From Spirochaeta isovalerica (lineage in GTDB: Bacteria; Spirochaetota; Spirochaetia; DSM-2461), in the NCBI RefSeq assembly GCF_014207565.1, contig NZ_JACHGJ010000011.1, positions 62,179 through 126,178 of the forward strand: a stretch of 64,000 nt of DNA, in the 5' to 3' direction. The notes under the pieces are model-generated. The model searched no databases. It was not told the origin of the DNA and saw only the letters and a list, made by a program, of their open reading frames with translations. The position numbers were made by a program, and so were the translations under genes. Positions 17,274-25,544 of the stretch are shown here, in pieces (position 1 is the first letter of the stretch; each line of letters begins with the position of its first letter).

Positions 17274-18279
17274 AATACGGAAGCCCGATGATTTTCATAT
17301 TCACTTAAGACAGGGGGATCTTCTGAGAATGACCGTCCCTCATTGTTCAGCATACTATGCCCGGGCCATTGTGATGCCCAATACCATTCCGCCTGTTGAT
17401 TCTGTTTCGACGATGGAGGAATATCGTCGCCAGATCAATAAAATAGATCCCGGCTTTGAACCATTAATGACATTCAAGCTGCTGAAAAACATGGCGGAAG
17501 ATGAAATCCGATCCCTGAAAAAAGCAGGGGCGATAGCGGGAAAACTTTATCCCGCCGGCGCGACGACCAATTCGGCTGACGGAATAACCGATTGGAGAGA
17601 TATTGCCGGTTTATTGAAAGTGATGGAAGAGGAGGGATTGATCCTGAGTATTCACGGAGAAGATCCTTCAGTTTTTTCCCTCGATAGAGAGAAAGCCTAT
17701 ATTCCGGAGATTCTGGAGATTTGCCGAAATTTCCCAGATTTAAGGGTCGTATTTGAGCATCTTTCCAGTGCCGAAGGGGTTGAAGCCGTAAAGGAGGGTC
17801 CGGATAATCTGGCAGGAACCATTACGGTACATCACCTTTTGCTGACCCTTGATGATGTGATCGGAGGCGCTCTGAATCCCCATAATTTCTGCAAACCCGT
17901 TCTGAAAGGACCGGAGGACAGAAAGGCTATTCAGGACGTCGTTCTGGAGGGAAACGGGAAATTCTTTTTCGGTTCCGACAGTGCTCCCCATAGTTCTGAC
18001 AAAAAGCTGCAGGGGGCGGCCGGTGCCTACACGGCTCCCGTGACTCTGCTTTTGCTGGCGGATTTTTTTGATGAAAAGGGAAAACTGGATCTGCTGGAGA
18101 ATTTTACATCGAGGTTCGGCGCTGAATTTTACGGGATTCCCCTTAACAGGGAAAAAATAACGCTGACAGAGAAGAGCTGGACGATGCCCGATAAATATGG
18201 AGACGTCGTTCCCTTTTTCGCATCGAAAAAGATCAACTGGACAGTGAAAAACCAAAGTATCAATCAGGAGAGTTTATAA
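17260..18279 (+). CDS. pyrC: Dihydroorotase (class II, PyrC type)
   Basis: 339 residues, the usual size of the short E. coli-like dihydroorotase. It closes carbamoyl-aspartate to dihydroorotate in pyrimidine synthesis. Metal-site residues are visible: DDFHIHLRQGD at residues 10-20, the carbamylated-Lys region GKLYPAGATTNS, His in ILSIHGED and FEHLSS, and the catalytic Asp in FFGSDSAPH. The start is ATG 17260, with GGAG eight bases upstream and a 14-bp overlap with the WG-repeat gene; the frame runs back to 17146 only as a shadow. hisE starts immediately after its stop. Confidence 0.96.
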   Translation: MKKIEIRKPDDFHIHLRQGDLLRMTVPHCSAYYARAIVMPNTIPPVDSVSTMEEYRRQINKIDPGFEPLMTFKLLKNMAEDEIRSLKKAGAIAGKLYPAGATTNSADGITDWRDIAGLLKVMEEEGLILSIHGEDPSVFSLDREKAYIPEILEICRNFPDLRVVFEHLSSAEGVEAVKEGPDNLAGTITVHHLLLTLDDVIGGALNPHNFCKPVLKGPEDRKAIQDVVLEGNGKFFFGSDSAPHSSDKKLQGAAGAYTAPVTLLLLADFFDEKGKLDLLENFTSRFGAEFYGIPLNREKITLTEKSWTMPDKYGDVVPFFASKKINWTVKNQSINQESL

Positions 18280-18858
18280 ATGGCTGACGGTACGGTATTA
18301 CCGGTTATTGTAGATATTGAAGGCGGTATCAGGGCGGGTGCTCTTATGAACCGCAAAGCTTTTTCCAAAAGCATAGAGACGAAAGTGCTGTGGATCGTTC
18401 ATCCCGAAACCGGACGGGTTCTCCCCTGGGAGGGAGATCCTTTATATATTTCTCTGATAGAGAATAAGGGCTTTTTTTCGGCACAGCTGCCGGAGGGCAG
18501 TTCTCCCATTGCCTGTGAGCTGACTGACGGGGAGGAAGATCCGGAACTGCATGAAAATACAGCGCTGGATGCGGAGAAGGAAAAGGAGTCGAGAATCCTC
18601 TACAGTCTGGCGGAAACAATAGCCCGGCGGAAAAAAGAGATGCCTTCAGGCTCCTACACGACACATCTCTTTGAGAAAGGTCTTGAGAAGATCCGCAAAA
18701 AGGTGGGGGAGGAAGCTATTGAATTGATTCTGGCTGTCTCCAGAGAAGATATCGTATATGAATCGGCGGATCTGATTTACCATCTGCTCGTGCTGCTTGA
18801 AGCGGCCGGCGTGGATTTCCACGATCTTATGGCCGAACTCGAAAGGCGCGATTCCTAG
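18280..18858 (+). CDS. hisE: Phosphoribosyl-ATP pyrophosphatase (HisE) with a decayed HisI domain
   Basis: 192 residues in the HisIE layout. The C-terminal half (about 105-192) is a good HisE domain: SYTTHLFEKGLEKIRKKVGEEAIELILA with later ESADLIYHLLVLL, the metal-binding Glu/Asp helices of the PRA-PH reaction of histidine synthesis. The N-terminal half aligns in pattern to HisI (ALMNRKAFSKSIET, VLPWEGD) but has lost the YWSRSR, CDGD and CHTG-type zinc and active-site residues. Its PRA-cyclohydrolase activity is therefore doubtful. It starts one base after the pyrC stop with AGGAG inside the end of pyrC, so it is co-translated. Confidence 0.85.
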   Translation: MADGTVLPVIVDIEGGIRAGALMNRKAFSKSIETKVLWIVHPETGRVLPWEGDPLYISLIENKGFFSAQLPEGSSPIACELTDGEEDPELHENTALDAEKEKESRILYSLAETIARRKKEMPSGSYTTHLFEKGLEKIRKKVGEEAIELILAVSREDIVYESADLIYHLLVLLEAAGVDFHDLMAELERRDS

Positions 18859-18959
18859 AATGTCCTCCCGGTATCGGAGGGCGTGGCTTTCCAAATCCCT
18901 CCGATTGGTCATAGTGGCGAAATCCGCAGTCCATTGAGCCGGGAGATCGAGCTCATGTT

Positions 18960-19742
18960 TCAGTTATAGTCTTTTCTCGAGTACTGAATTTTCGGTTTGC
19001 TCTTCATAAAGATGGAAATGGCCCGGACGGGACATTCGTTGACACAGCGGTAGCAAAGAGTACATCGGCCTTGCTGTCCGACTCTGTTTTCTCTGATTTC
19101 CAGGTTTTCCACAGGACAGATCTGAACGCATTTCTGGCATAAGATGCAATCGCTGCTGATTTTCACAGAGTTTCTGAGCTTCACCATCATGGCTTTGCCC
19201 CAGGTCCGCTGAAGAATAAATCCGGAAAAACGGGAAAACCATTTTCTTCCGTCCCTGCATATTCCCCCGCTCCTGATCGTATCAACGGCTAAAGCGATTT
19301 TACGATCAGCCTTGACATATGATCGGGCTGTTTCGGAAAGCGGCTTGTTGAAAAAAATATTAACATCGGTCAGGTTGCTCGGCATATTGATATGAATGCT
19401 GTGGAGATGCTTAACGCCGGCTTCTTTCAGAATGTAGAAGGGGAGAGCCCCTCCGTCTCCGCTGAATAAAAGCTGGGTGCAGATCGTCGTGAGATTTTTA
19501 CCTTTAAAGTCCTCAATATGGCTCTCCAGGAATTCTTTAACGATGAATGGCAGCATGCTGTCGTGGATGGGGTAGGCCAGCACGATGTTTTCGGCTTCGC
19601 CGATGATTCGGGAAAAATCGATCTCTCTGTGTTCGATCGAATGAAGGCTGTAATAACTTCCCCGTTCGTAAAGTTCAGCAAATTTGCCTATAACGTATTT
19701 GGTATTTCCCGTTCCTGAAAAATAGAGGTAGAGGTTTTTCAT
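18960..19742 (-). CDS. EFR1-family flavodoxin-ferredoxin fusion
   Basis: 260 residues. The N-terminus (LYLYFSGTGNTKYVI) is a flavodoxin FMN loop and AYPIHDSMLPFI is the second flavodoxin loop. The C-terminus has two [4Fe-4S] ferredoxin motifs: CILCQKCVQICP and CTLCYRCVNECP, about 200-250. This arrangement is known as the EFR1 family; its members move low-potential electrons between ferredoxins and flavin enzymes. AGGAGG lies just before ATG 19742. It diverges from a flavin-reductase-like gene 83 bases away, which may be its partner. The function is inferred from cofactor content only. Confidence 0.85.
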   Translation of the reverse strand: MKNLYLYFSGTGNTKYVIGKFAELYERGSYYSLHSIEHREIDFSRIIGEAENIVLAYPIHDSMLPFIVKEFLESHIEDFKGKNLTTICTQLLFSGDGGALPFYILKEAGVKHLHSIHINMPSNLTDVNIFFNKPLSETARSYVKADRKIALAVDTIRSGGICRDGRKWFSRFSGFILQRTWGKAMMVKLRNSVKISSDCILCQKCVQICPVENLEIRENRVGQQGRCTLCYRCVNECPVRAISIFMKSKPKIQYSRKDYN

Positions 19743-19789
19743 ATCTTATCCTCCTCTGTTTGCCCGAAAGGTCTTCTGCGAAGATAACT

Positions 19790-19825
19790 CTTTCAATTTC
19801 AAACAGGACTGTTACAATATTCAGT
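19790..19825 (+). promoter_or_regulatory. Putative promoter of the flavin-reductase-like gene, leaderless architecture
   Basis: TACAAT (19813-19818) ends seven bases before ATG 19826, and a weak -35 (CTTTCA, 19790-19795) lies 17 bases upstream of it. No ribosome site is present near the start. Confidence 0.4.
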
Positions 19826-20743
19826 ATGACACACTTTGAAGAAATTGAAATACTGAACAATTTTTATCAGACTTCCTCTTTTTTCCCCATGCCGACGGTT
19901 TTAATCAGCACGTTGAGTCCTGAGGGAGAAACGAACCTCGGGGCCTATAGCCTCTGTTTTCCCTATTATATTGCGGAAAAAGATTATTTCGGAATGTTTC
20001 TGGGGGCGAGGAATTCGAGCAATACGGCGCAGAATATTCTGAGGGACAGGAAATGTGCTATCAATTTTCTGCCCGATAAAAAAAGGTATCTGAAAGAGAT
20101 TGTCCGGCTCGGTTTTCCCGGGGAGGAGACTTCCGAGAAAATGAGAGAAACCATTTTTCATCTCCAGAAAGGGCTCCGCGCAGAAGAAAAAGCCGATGAA
20201 TCATTTCCTCTGATCATTTCGGAAGCCGAACAGGTTTTTGAGTGCACCTGGGATGATTTCGAGACAATTCCGCCCGATGGCGATGGTGTCGTCTATCATC
20301 CTCCCTATAACCGGTATAACGGGATAACGTCGGAACACGGGGCCATTTTCATTCTGAAAATCGATAAGATCCTTCTCAGAACCAAATGGAAAAAAGCTCT
20401 TATCGAAGGCAGTTCGCATATGCCGGCTTTTCCGGTTGACTACGGGTTCAGGAATAATGCGGACTTCTGGATCTCCCCTTTCCGGAAACCTCTCCGATTT
20501 CCGATTCCGAAAGACAAAGGCGTGGGAGAGGATGTGGTCCGTGCCGCAGCCTTGAAATTGAATGAGCAGATACAATGGGATGAAGAGTGCTTCATCAGGC
20601 TCAAGAGAATTCCGAAGATATTTCTCAATACAGCTTTGAAGGGGATTCTGGAAGATGCGGAAAATCGCGGGGTTTCCCGTATAACACTTGAGCTGCTCGA
20701 TGAGATCAGAGATAAGAGGAACAAGGAGAAAAAGTATAATTAA
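19826..20743 (+). CDS. Flavin-reductase-like FMN-binding split-barrel protein
   Basis: 305 residues. The N-terminal 190 residues (PMPTVLISTLSPEGETNLGAYSLCFPYY, then IGLGARNSSNTAQNILRDRKCAINF in pattern) resemble the flavin-reductase-like FMN-binding domain, where LGAYS and SSNTA lie at the flavin loops. The C-terminal 115 residues hold an extra region (GVGEDVVRAAALKLNEQIQWDEECFIRLKRIP) not found in the basic family; it looks like a proto-chlorophyllide/ILMT-type helical tail and its role is unknown. The frame extends 22 codons upstream but ATG 19826 is preferred. It diverges from the EFR1 gene. Confidence 0.65.
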   Translation: MTHFEEIEILNNFYQTSSFFPMPTVLISTLSPEGETNLGAYSLCFPYYIAEKDYFGMFLGARNSSNTAQNILRDRKCAINFLPDKKRYLKEIVRLGFPGEETSEKMRETIFHLQKGLRAEEKADESFPLIISEAEQVFECTWDDFETIPPDGDGVVYHPPYNRYNGITSEHGAIFILKIDKILLRTKWKKALIEGSSHMPAFPVDYGFRNNADFWISPFRKPLRFPIPKDKGVGEDVVRAAALKLNEQIQWDEECFIRLKRIPKIFLNTALKGILEDAENRGVSRITLELLDEIRDKRNKEKKYN

Positions 20744-20746
20744 AAA

Positions 20747-20779
20747 AGCCCCTGTCGGTTTTGTATCCAACAGAGGCCT
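20747..20779. terminator. Bidirectional terminator
   Basis: GCCCCTGT (20748-20755) pairs with ACAGAGGC (20770-20777) with one G-U pair on one strand. An A run precedes the hairpin, which becomes a T run (six T) after it on the minus strand. It separates the convergent flavin-reductase-like and nfnB genes. Confidence 0.75.
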
Positions 20780-20796
20780 GTTTCATTTGAAGCAGA

Positions 20797-22281
20797 TTAT
20801 GCTTTCAGTAGCTTATTAATGGATTCAGCGGCATGCCGCCCCTGACCCATGGCGAGTATGACCGTCGCCGCTCCCAGAACGATGTCCCCTCCGGCGTAGA
20901 TCCGGTCAATCGAGGTCTTGTTGTTCTCATCGACAACGATATTTCCCCACTTGTTCACTTCCAGATCGGGTGTGGAATTGCTCAGAATCGGGTTGGCGTT
21001 ATTTCCCAGCGAGGGAATGCAGGCATCGAGATCTATGATGAAGTTACTACCCTCGATGGGAACGGGTCTCCGCCGTCCCGAATCGTCAGGCTCGCCCAGC
21101 TCATATTTCAGGCATTCTATTCCTTTTACGCGGCCGTTTTCATCGCCGAGAATTTTAACCGGATTGGTAAGGAAATCAAAAATGATACCCTCTTCCTTGG
21201 CATGATGGACTTCCTCCACTCTGGCGGGCATTTCGGCCTCCGTCCGGCGGTAAACGACATGGACTTCTTCGGCGCCGATGCGCTTGGCTGTCCTGGCCGC
21301 ATCCATGGCTACGTTTCCCCCTCCGAAGATAGCGACTTTTTTCGCATGGTAAATCGGGGTGCGGGAGTTTGCCGTATCATAGGCTTTCATCAGGTTTGAG
21401 CGGGTCAGGTATTCATTGGCCGAGAAGACGCCGACGAGATTTTCCCCTTCTATGCCCATAAACTTGGGCAGTCCCGCACCGGCAGCAATGTAAACGGCAT
21501 CAAATCCATCTTTTTCCAACAGATCCGTGAGCTTTCTCGTTTTTCCCACAAGAAAGTTGGTCACAATCTTTACGCCCATTTTTACAAGCGTATCGATTTC
21601 GATTTCAACTATTTTCTTGGGAAGTCTGAACTCAGGGATGCCGTAAACCGTAACGCCGCCGTTCTTGTGGAAGGCTTCGTAAACCGTAACATCATGTCCT
21701 TCCTTGCGAAGGTCGAAGGCGGCGGAGAGTCCCGAGGGACCGCTTCCCACGATGGCGACTCTCTTTCCGGTGGAAGGCGCCACTTCGGGAACCTGTATTT
21801 TATCGTTCTCTCTCTCCCAATCGGCAACATATCTTTCGATACGGCCGATCTGTACGGAACGCATAACATCTTTTTCCGCTTTTCCTACAGTACAGGTCGC
21901 CATACATTGGGTTTCCTGGGGGCAGACCCGTCCGCAGATGGCTGGAAGGCTGCTGCTTTCCTTGATTATGCCGATTGATTTTTCGAAATCCCCTTCGGCA
22001 GCGGCGGCAATAAATCCCGGAATATTGATGGAGACGGGACAGCCGGAAATACAGGGGGCATTCTTGCACTGGAGGCAGCGCATGGCTTCCAGTTTCACCT
22101 GGCTTTCAGTATATCCGAGTGCCACTTCCTCCATATTGTTTCTCCGGACCAAGGGATCCTGGGACGGCATTTCCTGAAGCGGAATAGCCCGTCTGGATTT
22201 AGGGTTCAATGCTGAAGGATCGATCGTCTTTATCAGTTCGTCGGCTTCTTTCGCCAGTACATCGGGGCTGACGTATTCCAT
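20797..22281 (-). CDS. nfnB: NADH-dependent ferredoxin:NADP+ oxidoreductase, large subunit (NfnB; GltD-like)
   Basis: 495 residues. The N-terminus carries the cysteine clusters CLQCKNAPCISGCP and CGRVCPQETQCMATC for two [4Fe-4S] clusters, and the rest is the FAD/NAD(P) amino-oxidoreductase fold (VAIVGSGPSGLSAAFDLRK and VAIFGGGNVAMDAARTA). The fold is shared with the glutamate synthase small subunit, but the neighbour NfnA makes NfnB the better call. The start is ATG 22281 with AGGAGG; its A overlaps the nfnA stop (TAATG), so the two are coupled. A 126-codon upstream extension in the same frame is antisense noise inside nfnA. NfnAB couples NADH, NADPH and ferredoxin by electron bifurcation. 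Confidence 0.92.
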   Translation of the reverse strand: MEYVSPDVLAKEADELIKTIDPSALNPKSRRAIPLQEMPSQDPLVRRNNMEEVALGYTESQVKLEAMRCLQCKNAPCISGCPVSINIPGFIAAAAEGDFEKSIGIIKESSSLPAICGRVCPQETQCMATCTVGKAEKDVMRSVQIGRIERYVADWERENDKIQVPEVAPSTGKRVAIVGSGPSGLSAAFDLRKEGHDVTVYEAFHKNGGVTVYGIPEFRLPKKIVEIEIDTLVKMGVKIVTNFLVGKTRKLTDLLEKDGFDAVYIAAGAGLPKFMGIEGENLVGVFSANEYLTRSNLMKAYDTANSRTPIYHAKKVAIFGGGNVAMDAARTAKRIGAEEVHVVYRRTEAEMPARVEEVHHAKEEGIIFDFLTNPVKILGDENGRVKGIECLKYELGEPDDSGRRRPVPIEGSNFIIDLDACIPSLGNNANPILSNSTPDLEVNKWGNIVVDENNKTSIDRIYAGGDIVLGAATVILAMGQGRHAAESINKLLKA

Positions 22282-23126
22282 TATTTCTCCCCTCCTTTGC
22301 TGTCCAGGCCGATGCGGCAGTTGTGTTCCTCTTCCTGATGTTTGTATGTATTGAGCCTGTTGATCATGTTGTCGAAATCCACAAGATGCCCATCGAACTC
22401 CGGTCCGTCGACGCAGACGAATTTGGTTTCGTCTCCGACCGTGACCCGGCAGCCGCCGCACATTCCCGTTCCGTCGATCATAATGGTGTTGAGCGAGACT
22501 GTGGTTTTCACCTTGTAAGGTTTGGTGGTGAGAGCGCAGAATTTCATCATGACCGGCGGCCCTATGGCTACGACTTCGGCGGGATCGCGGCTTTCGCAGA
22601 TCTCTTTCAATGGCGCGGTTACAAGGTCTTTCCGTCCGTAGGATCCGTCGTCGGTACAAATGATCACCTCATCGGAATAAGCCCGGATTTCATCTTCCAG
22701 AATCAGAAGATCTTTGTTTCTGGCTCCGATAATGGAGATCACCTCGTTCCCTGCTTTTTTGAAAGCTTCCACAATCGGTCTCAAGGGAGCGACACCGATT
22801 CCTCCGCCGACGCAGACGACGGGCTTGTCGTATTTGACAATATGGGTCGCTTTGCCCAGTGGTCCGAGCAGACTGTCGATGTAGTCGCCTTCCGATTTTT
22901 TCCCCAGTTCTTTTGTCGAATCGCCAACAGCCTGGAAGATGATGGTTATGGTTCCCTTCTCTTCATCAGCTCCGGCAATAGTCAGGGGAATTCTTTCTCC
23001 GAACTCCTCGCTGACGATTAGAATGATAAACTGACCGGCTTTTCTCTCTTCGGCGATCAGGGGTGCCTCAATCTCCATCTGAAAGACGTCGTCGGATAAT
23101 TGAATTTTTCTTATAATTTTGTTCAT
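22281..23126 (-). CDS. nfnA: NADH-dependent ferredoxin:NADP+ oxidoreductase, small subunit (NfnA)
   Basis: 281 residues of the sulfide/dihydroorotate-dehydrogenase electron transfer type. An FAD-binding domain comes first (RKAGQFIIL, then GERIPLTIAG), then an NAD-binding domain with VVCVGGGIGVAPLRPIVEA, and a C-terminal [2Fe-2S] site with MCGGCRVTVG and FVCVDGPEFDGH. Together with NfnB it links the NADH, NADPH and ferredoxin pools, fitting a fermentative anaerobe. AGGA precedes ATG 23126. A promoter TTGGGA-16-TATGAT is 20 bases upstream of the start. It diverges from an iron alcohol dehydrogenase across a 200-base AT-rich region. Confidence 0.93.
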   Translation of the reverse strand: MNKIIRKIQLSDDVFQMEIEAPLIAEERKAGQFIILIVSEEFGERIPLTIAGADEEKGTITIIFQAVGDSTKELGKKSEGDYIDSLLGPLGKATHIVKYDKPVVCVGGGIGVAPLRPIVEAFKKAGNEVISIIGARNKDLLILEDEIRAYSDEVIICTDDGSYGRKDLVTAPLKEICESRDPAEVVAIGPPVMMKFCALTTKPYKVKTTVSLNTIMIDGTGMCGGCRVTVGDETKFVCVDGPEFDGHLVDFDNMINRLNTYKHQEEEHNCRIGLDSKGGEK

Positions 23127-23146
23127 AGTGTTTTCCTGTTTTCAGT

Positions 23147-23174
23147 ATCATACCATTTGTCTGATGAATCCCAA
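23147..23174 (-). promoter_or_regulatory. Putative promoter of nfnAB
   Basis: On the minus strand TTGGGA (23169-23174), a 16-base spacer and TATGAT (23147-23152) stand 20 bases before the nfnA start. The AGGA ribosome site is correctly placed downstream. Confidence 0.6.
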
Positions 23175-23238
23175 ACGAACTTTTTTATTATTTATAGATA
23201 AATTTTTTGTTATTCAACTATAAGTAACAATTTATGAT

Positions 23239-23270
23239 AGATTAGAATAATCCATTTTTTGCACTAATCT
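23239..23270. repeat. Spaced inverted repeat between nfnA and the alcohol dehydrogenase
   Basis: AGATTAG (23239-23245) and CTAATCT (23264-23270) are perfect inverted arms separated by 18 bases. They lie upstream of both divergent promoters and may bind a redox-type regulator. No T run follows, so a terminator is unlikely. Confidence 0.4.
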
Positions 23271-23291
23271 CAGCCCCGGCGGTATTTTCAG

Positions 23292-23326
23292 TTGACCTTT
23301 CAAAATGATCGGACGAGAATTCAGAT
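23292..23326 (+). promoter_or_regulatory. Promoter of the alcohol dehydrogenase, leaderless architecture
   Basis: TTGACC (23292-23297), exactly 17 bases, GAGAAT (23315-23320), then six bases to ATG 23327. No ribosome site is present. Transcription would begin at or within one base of the start codon. Confidence 0.55.
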
Positions 23327-24484
23327 ATGAAAAATTTCCAATATTATAACCCGGTCAGAGTCGTCTTCGGAAAAGGAACCATAAGAGAGTTGAAAAAGCT
23401 TTTGCGCGATAAGAGCAAGATTCTCTTCCTCTACGGCGGCGGTTCGATCAAGAAAAACGGCGTATACGATCAGGTCGTCGAGGCATTAAAAGGCAAGGAC
23501 TTTATAGAATACAGCGGGATACAGGCCAATCCCGATTACGAAGACTGCATGAACTGCGTCCTTCTGGCGGAAAAGGAGAATGTTGATTTCATTCTCTCCG
23601 TAGGAGGGGGATCGGTTCTCGATGCGGCGAAGTTCATCGCCGCGGCTATTTACTACGAAGGCGGGGAGCCATGGGAAATTCTCATCGGCAAAGGGAGGAT
23701 TAAAAAGGCTCTTCCCCTCGGTTCCGTATTGACGCTTCCGGCGACGGGCTCGGAAATGAATGCCAATTCTGTCATCTCCAGACGGGAGATCGGAGAAAAG
23801 CGGGCATTCAGCAGTCCCCATGTATATCCCGAGTTTTCCATTCTCGATCCCGAAACAACTTACAGCCTCTCGAAGCGTCAGGTAGCAAACGGAATCGTCG
23901 ATGCCTGGGTTCATGTGCTTGAACAGTATATGACGACAAGTCTCGATTCACCTCTTCAGGACAGACAGGCGGAAGCCGTGCTGCTCACTCTGCTGGAAGA
24001 AGGACCGAAAGCCGTTCTCAGCAATAAGGATTATGAAGTCCAGGCCAATATTATGTGGTGTTCCACAAACGCTTTGAACGGTTTGATCGGCTGCGGCGTG
24101 GATCAGGATTGGGCCACCCACGGCATCGGACATGAACTGACCGCTCTTTACGGCATCGATCATGCCCGGACTCTCGCAGTTGTTCTTCCCGGTCTATTAT
24201 CATTAATGAGAAAACAAAAGGAACAGAAACTTCTGCAGTATGCCGAGCGAATCTGGGGAATCTCCATGGGCGACACCAATGTGAGGATCGATGAAGCCAT
24301 AGCCAGAACCTGTCTTTTCTTCGAGTCTCTGGGAGTTGATACCCGCTATTCCGATCTGGGTATCGATGAAGATGCTCCTGAAAAAATAGCAGCCAGAATC
24401 GATGGAAGAAATGAAGTGTTCGGCGAGGGGCAGAATATCCGCGGTCCCGAAATCATCAAAATCCTGAAGAATCTTAAAGATTGA
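23327..24484 (+). CDS. Iron-dependent alcohol dehydrogenase (YqhD/BDH type)
   Basis: 385 residues, the typical length of YqhD/butanol dehydrogenases. The nucleotide-binding GGGSVLDAAKFIA (about residues 92-105) is followed by TLPATGSEMNANSVI, and metal ligands are visible in VDAWVHVLEQYMT and in ATHGIGHELTALYGIDHA, with the His residues that hold iron or zinc. Such enzymes reduce aldehydes with NADPH, fitting a fermentative organism and the NfnAB system that makes NADPH next door. No ribosome site is seen. The stop is only two bases from the convergent AlgJ-like gene. Confidence 0.93.
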   Translation: MKNFQYYNPVRVVFGKGTIRELKKLLRDKSKILFLYGGGSIKKNGVYDQVVEALKGKDFIEYSGIQANPDYEDCMNCVLLAEKENVDFILSVGGGSVLDAAKFIAAAIYYEGGEPWEILIGKGRIKKALPLGSVLTLPATGSEMNANSVISRREIGEKRAFSSPHVYPEFSILDPETTYSLSKRQVANGIVDAWVHVLEQYMTTSLDSPLQDRQAEAVLLTLLEEGPKAVLSNKDYEVQANIMWCSTNALNGLIGCGVDQDWATHGIGHELTALYGIDHARTLAVVLPGLLSLMRKQKEQKLLQYAERIWGISMGDTNVRIDEAIARTCLFFESLGVDTRYSDLGIDEDAPEKIAARIDGRNEVFGEGQNIRGPEIIKILKNLKD

Positions 24485-24486
24485 TA

Positions 24487-25533
24487 CTATTTCCGGAGGG
24501 GAATATACCTCTCCGGAATTTCCCAGATAATGATACTGCTTCCGGTTTCCCGGAAATAACCGCTTTTTATCAATTCCCTCATCGGTTCAAGCGGACCGAC
24601 ACCTTCTTTTGCCAGATTCAGAATATCCAACTGAAGAGCCAGTTTTAATTCCGATTCAAAATTCCAGCGGCTGTCGAAACTGTAACTCGTTCCCACGAGA
24701 AGTAGGGGGATCTCAGGATCATCAAACAAACCCAGCGAAGGGGGGGCCGCGTCTGCCAAAATCGTTTTTCTATAGCGTTCCTCTTTATTCTCCAGAGGAG
24801 GCACAAAAGCCAGAAGATCGCCTTTGAATGGCTGATACTCCGCTTCTGAGATATAGAAGCTTCGCCGTGATAAGCCATATTTTTCGATATATGGCATCAC
24901 AAGACTGGATATCTCCCGGGCTGCGGCCGCTGAAGCAGCTTCCGTCCAGTGAGTATCGTATTGAAAGAATACTTTTTCTTTCAAAGAAGTCTTTTGGAAG
25001 GGTTCTCTCAGATCTGCCGCAGGGATTCCCAGATTTCTAAACCGGGCCAGCGCATCATCATATCGGTTTTCCAGGGGGGATGAAAAAGAATACAGCTGTG
25101 ACTTCTCCCGGTAAATCCGGCTTTTATTGGGGATCGGCACAATGACCAGTTCTAACCCCTCGTTATCAAAAAAAGTTTTGGCTTTTTCAATTTCTCCGAA
25201 AAAATCATCATAAGTCGTTTCTGGATTCAAATCTTCATCAAACTCTTCCGAAGTGAAAAGCCAGTCTTCCCGTCCAATGAGGACTCCCCGGTTACCCTCT
25301 TTGAAGAACCGGTATTTTATTCCCGACCAGAAGCTGAGAGCCCGGTTCTGCAGAGATATGCTCTTTTCAAAGCGACTCGTCATTTCACTGATAAAGCGAC
25401 CGTCGATCAGTTCCTTTTTTTCTTTTATACTGAAGTCCTCAAGATCTGTCAGTCCCTCGACTCCGGGGTAAAGGAGAAAAGCCAGGGAAAGAATGGCAAG
25501 CAGTGCAACTGCTGTTTTTTTCAATCGAATCAT
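24487..25533 (-). CDS. AlgJ/AlgX-like exported O-acetyltransferase (SGNH-like)
   Basis: 348 residues. A signal anchor (AVALLAILSLAFLLY) is followed by an AlgX/AlgJ-like SGNH hydrolase fold. The candidate catalytic triad is visible: Asp193 and His195 in DTHWT and Ser283 in VGTSYS, the spacing of the AlgJ/AlgX family. Other family features are GREDWLFTSEE and VIVPIPNKSRIY. AlgJ and AlgX move acetyl groups onto alginate in the periplasm; the polymer here is unknown. It is the last gene of the six-gene minus-strand operon, 11 bases after algI, with AGGAGG before ATG 25533. Confidence 0.88.
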   Translation of the reverse strand: MIRLKKTAVALLAILSLAFLLYPGVEGLTDLEDFSIKEKKELIDGRFISEMTSRFEKSISLQNRALSFWSGIKYRFFKEGNRGVLIGREDWLFTSEEFDEDLNPETTYDDFFGEIEKAKTFFDNEGLELVIVPIPNKSRIYREKSQLYSFSSPLENRYDDALARFRNLGIPAADLREPFQKTSLKEKVFFQYDTHWTEAASAAAAREISSLVMPYIEKYGLSRRSFYISEAEYQPFKGDLLAFVPPLENKEERYRKTILADAAPPSLGLFDDPEIPLLLVGTSYSFDSRWNFESELKLALQLDILNLAKEGVGPLEPMRELIKSGYFRETGSSIIIWEIPERYIPLRK

Positions 25534-25544
25534 AGCCTTTCCTC

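Noticed and set aside
18864..18880. Terminator after hisE
   Set aside because: CCTCC and GGAGG can pair, but only five base pairs form and no T run follows directly.
20797..22281. Glutamate synthase small subunit (GltD)
   Set aside because: The fold is the same, but no large subunit is present and the coupled neighbour is NfnA, so NfnB fits better.
22282..22659. 126-codon N-terminal extension of nfnB
   Set aside because: It is a shifted frame inside nfnA with arginine- and histidine-rich nonsense sequence; ATG 22281 has AGGAGG.
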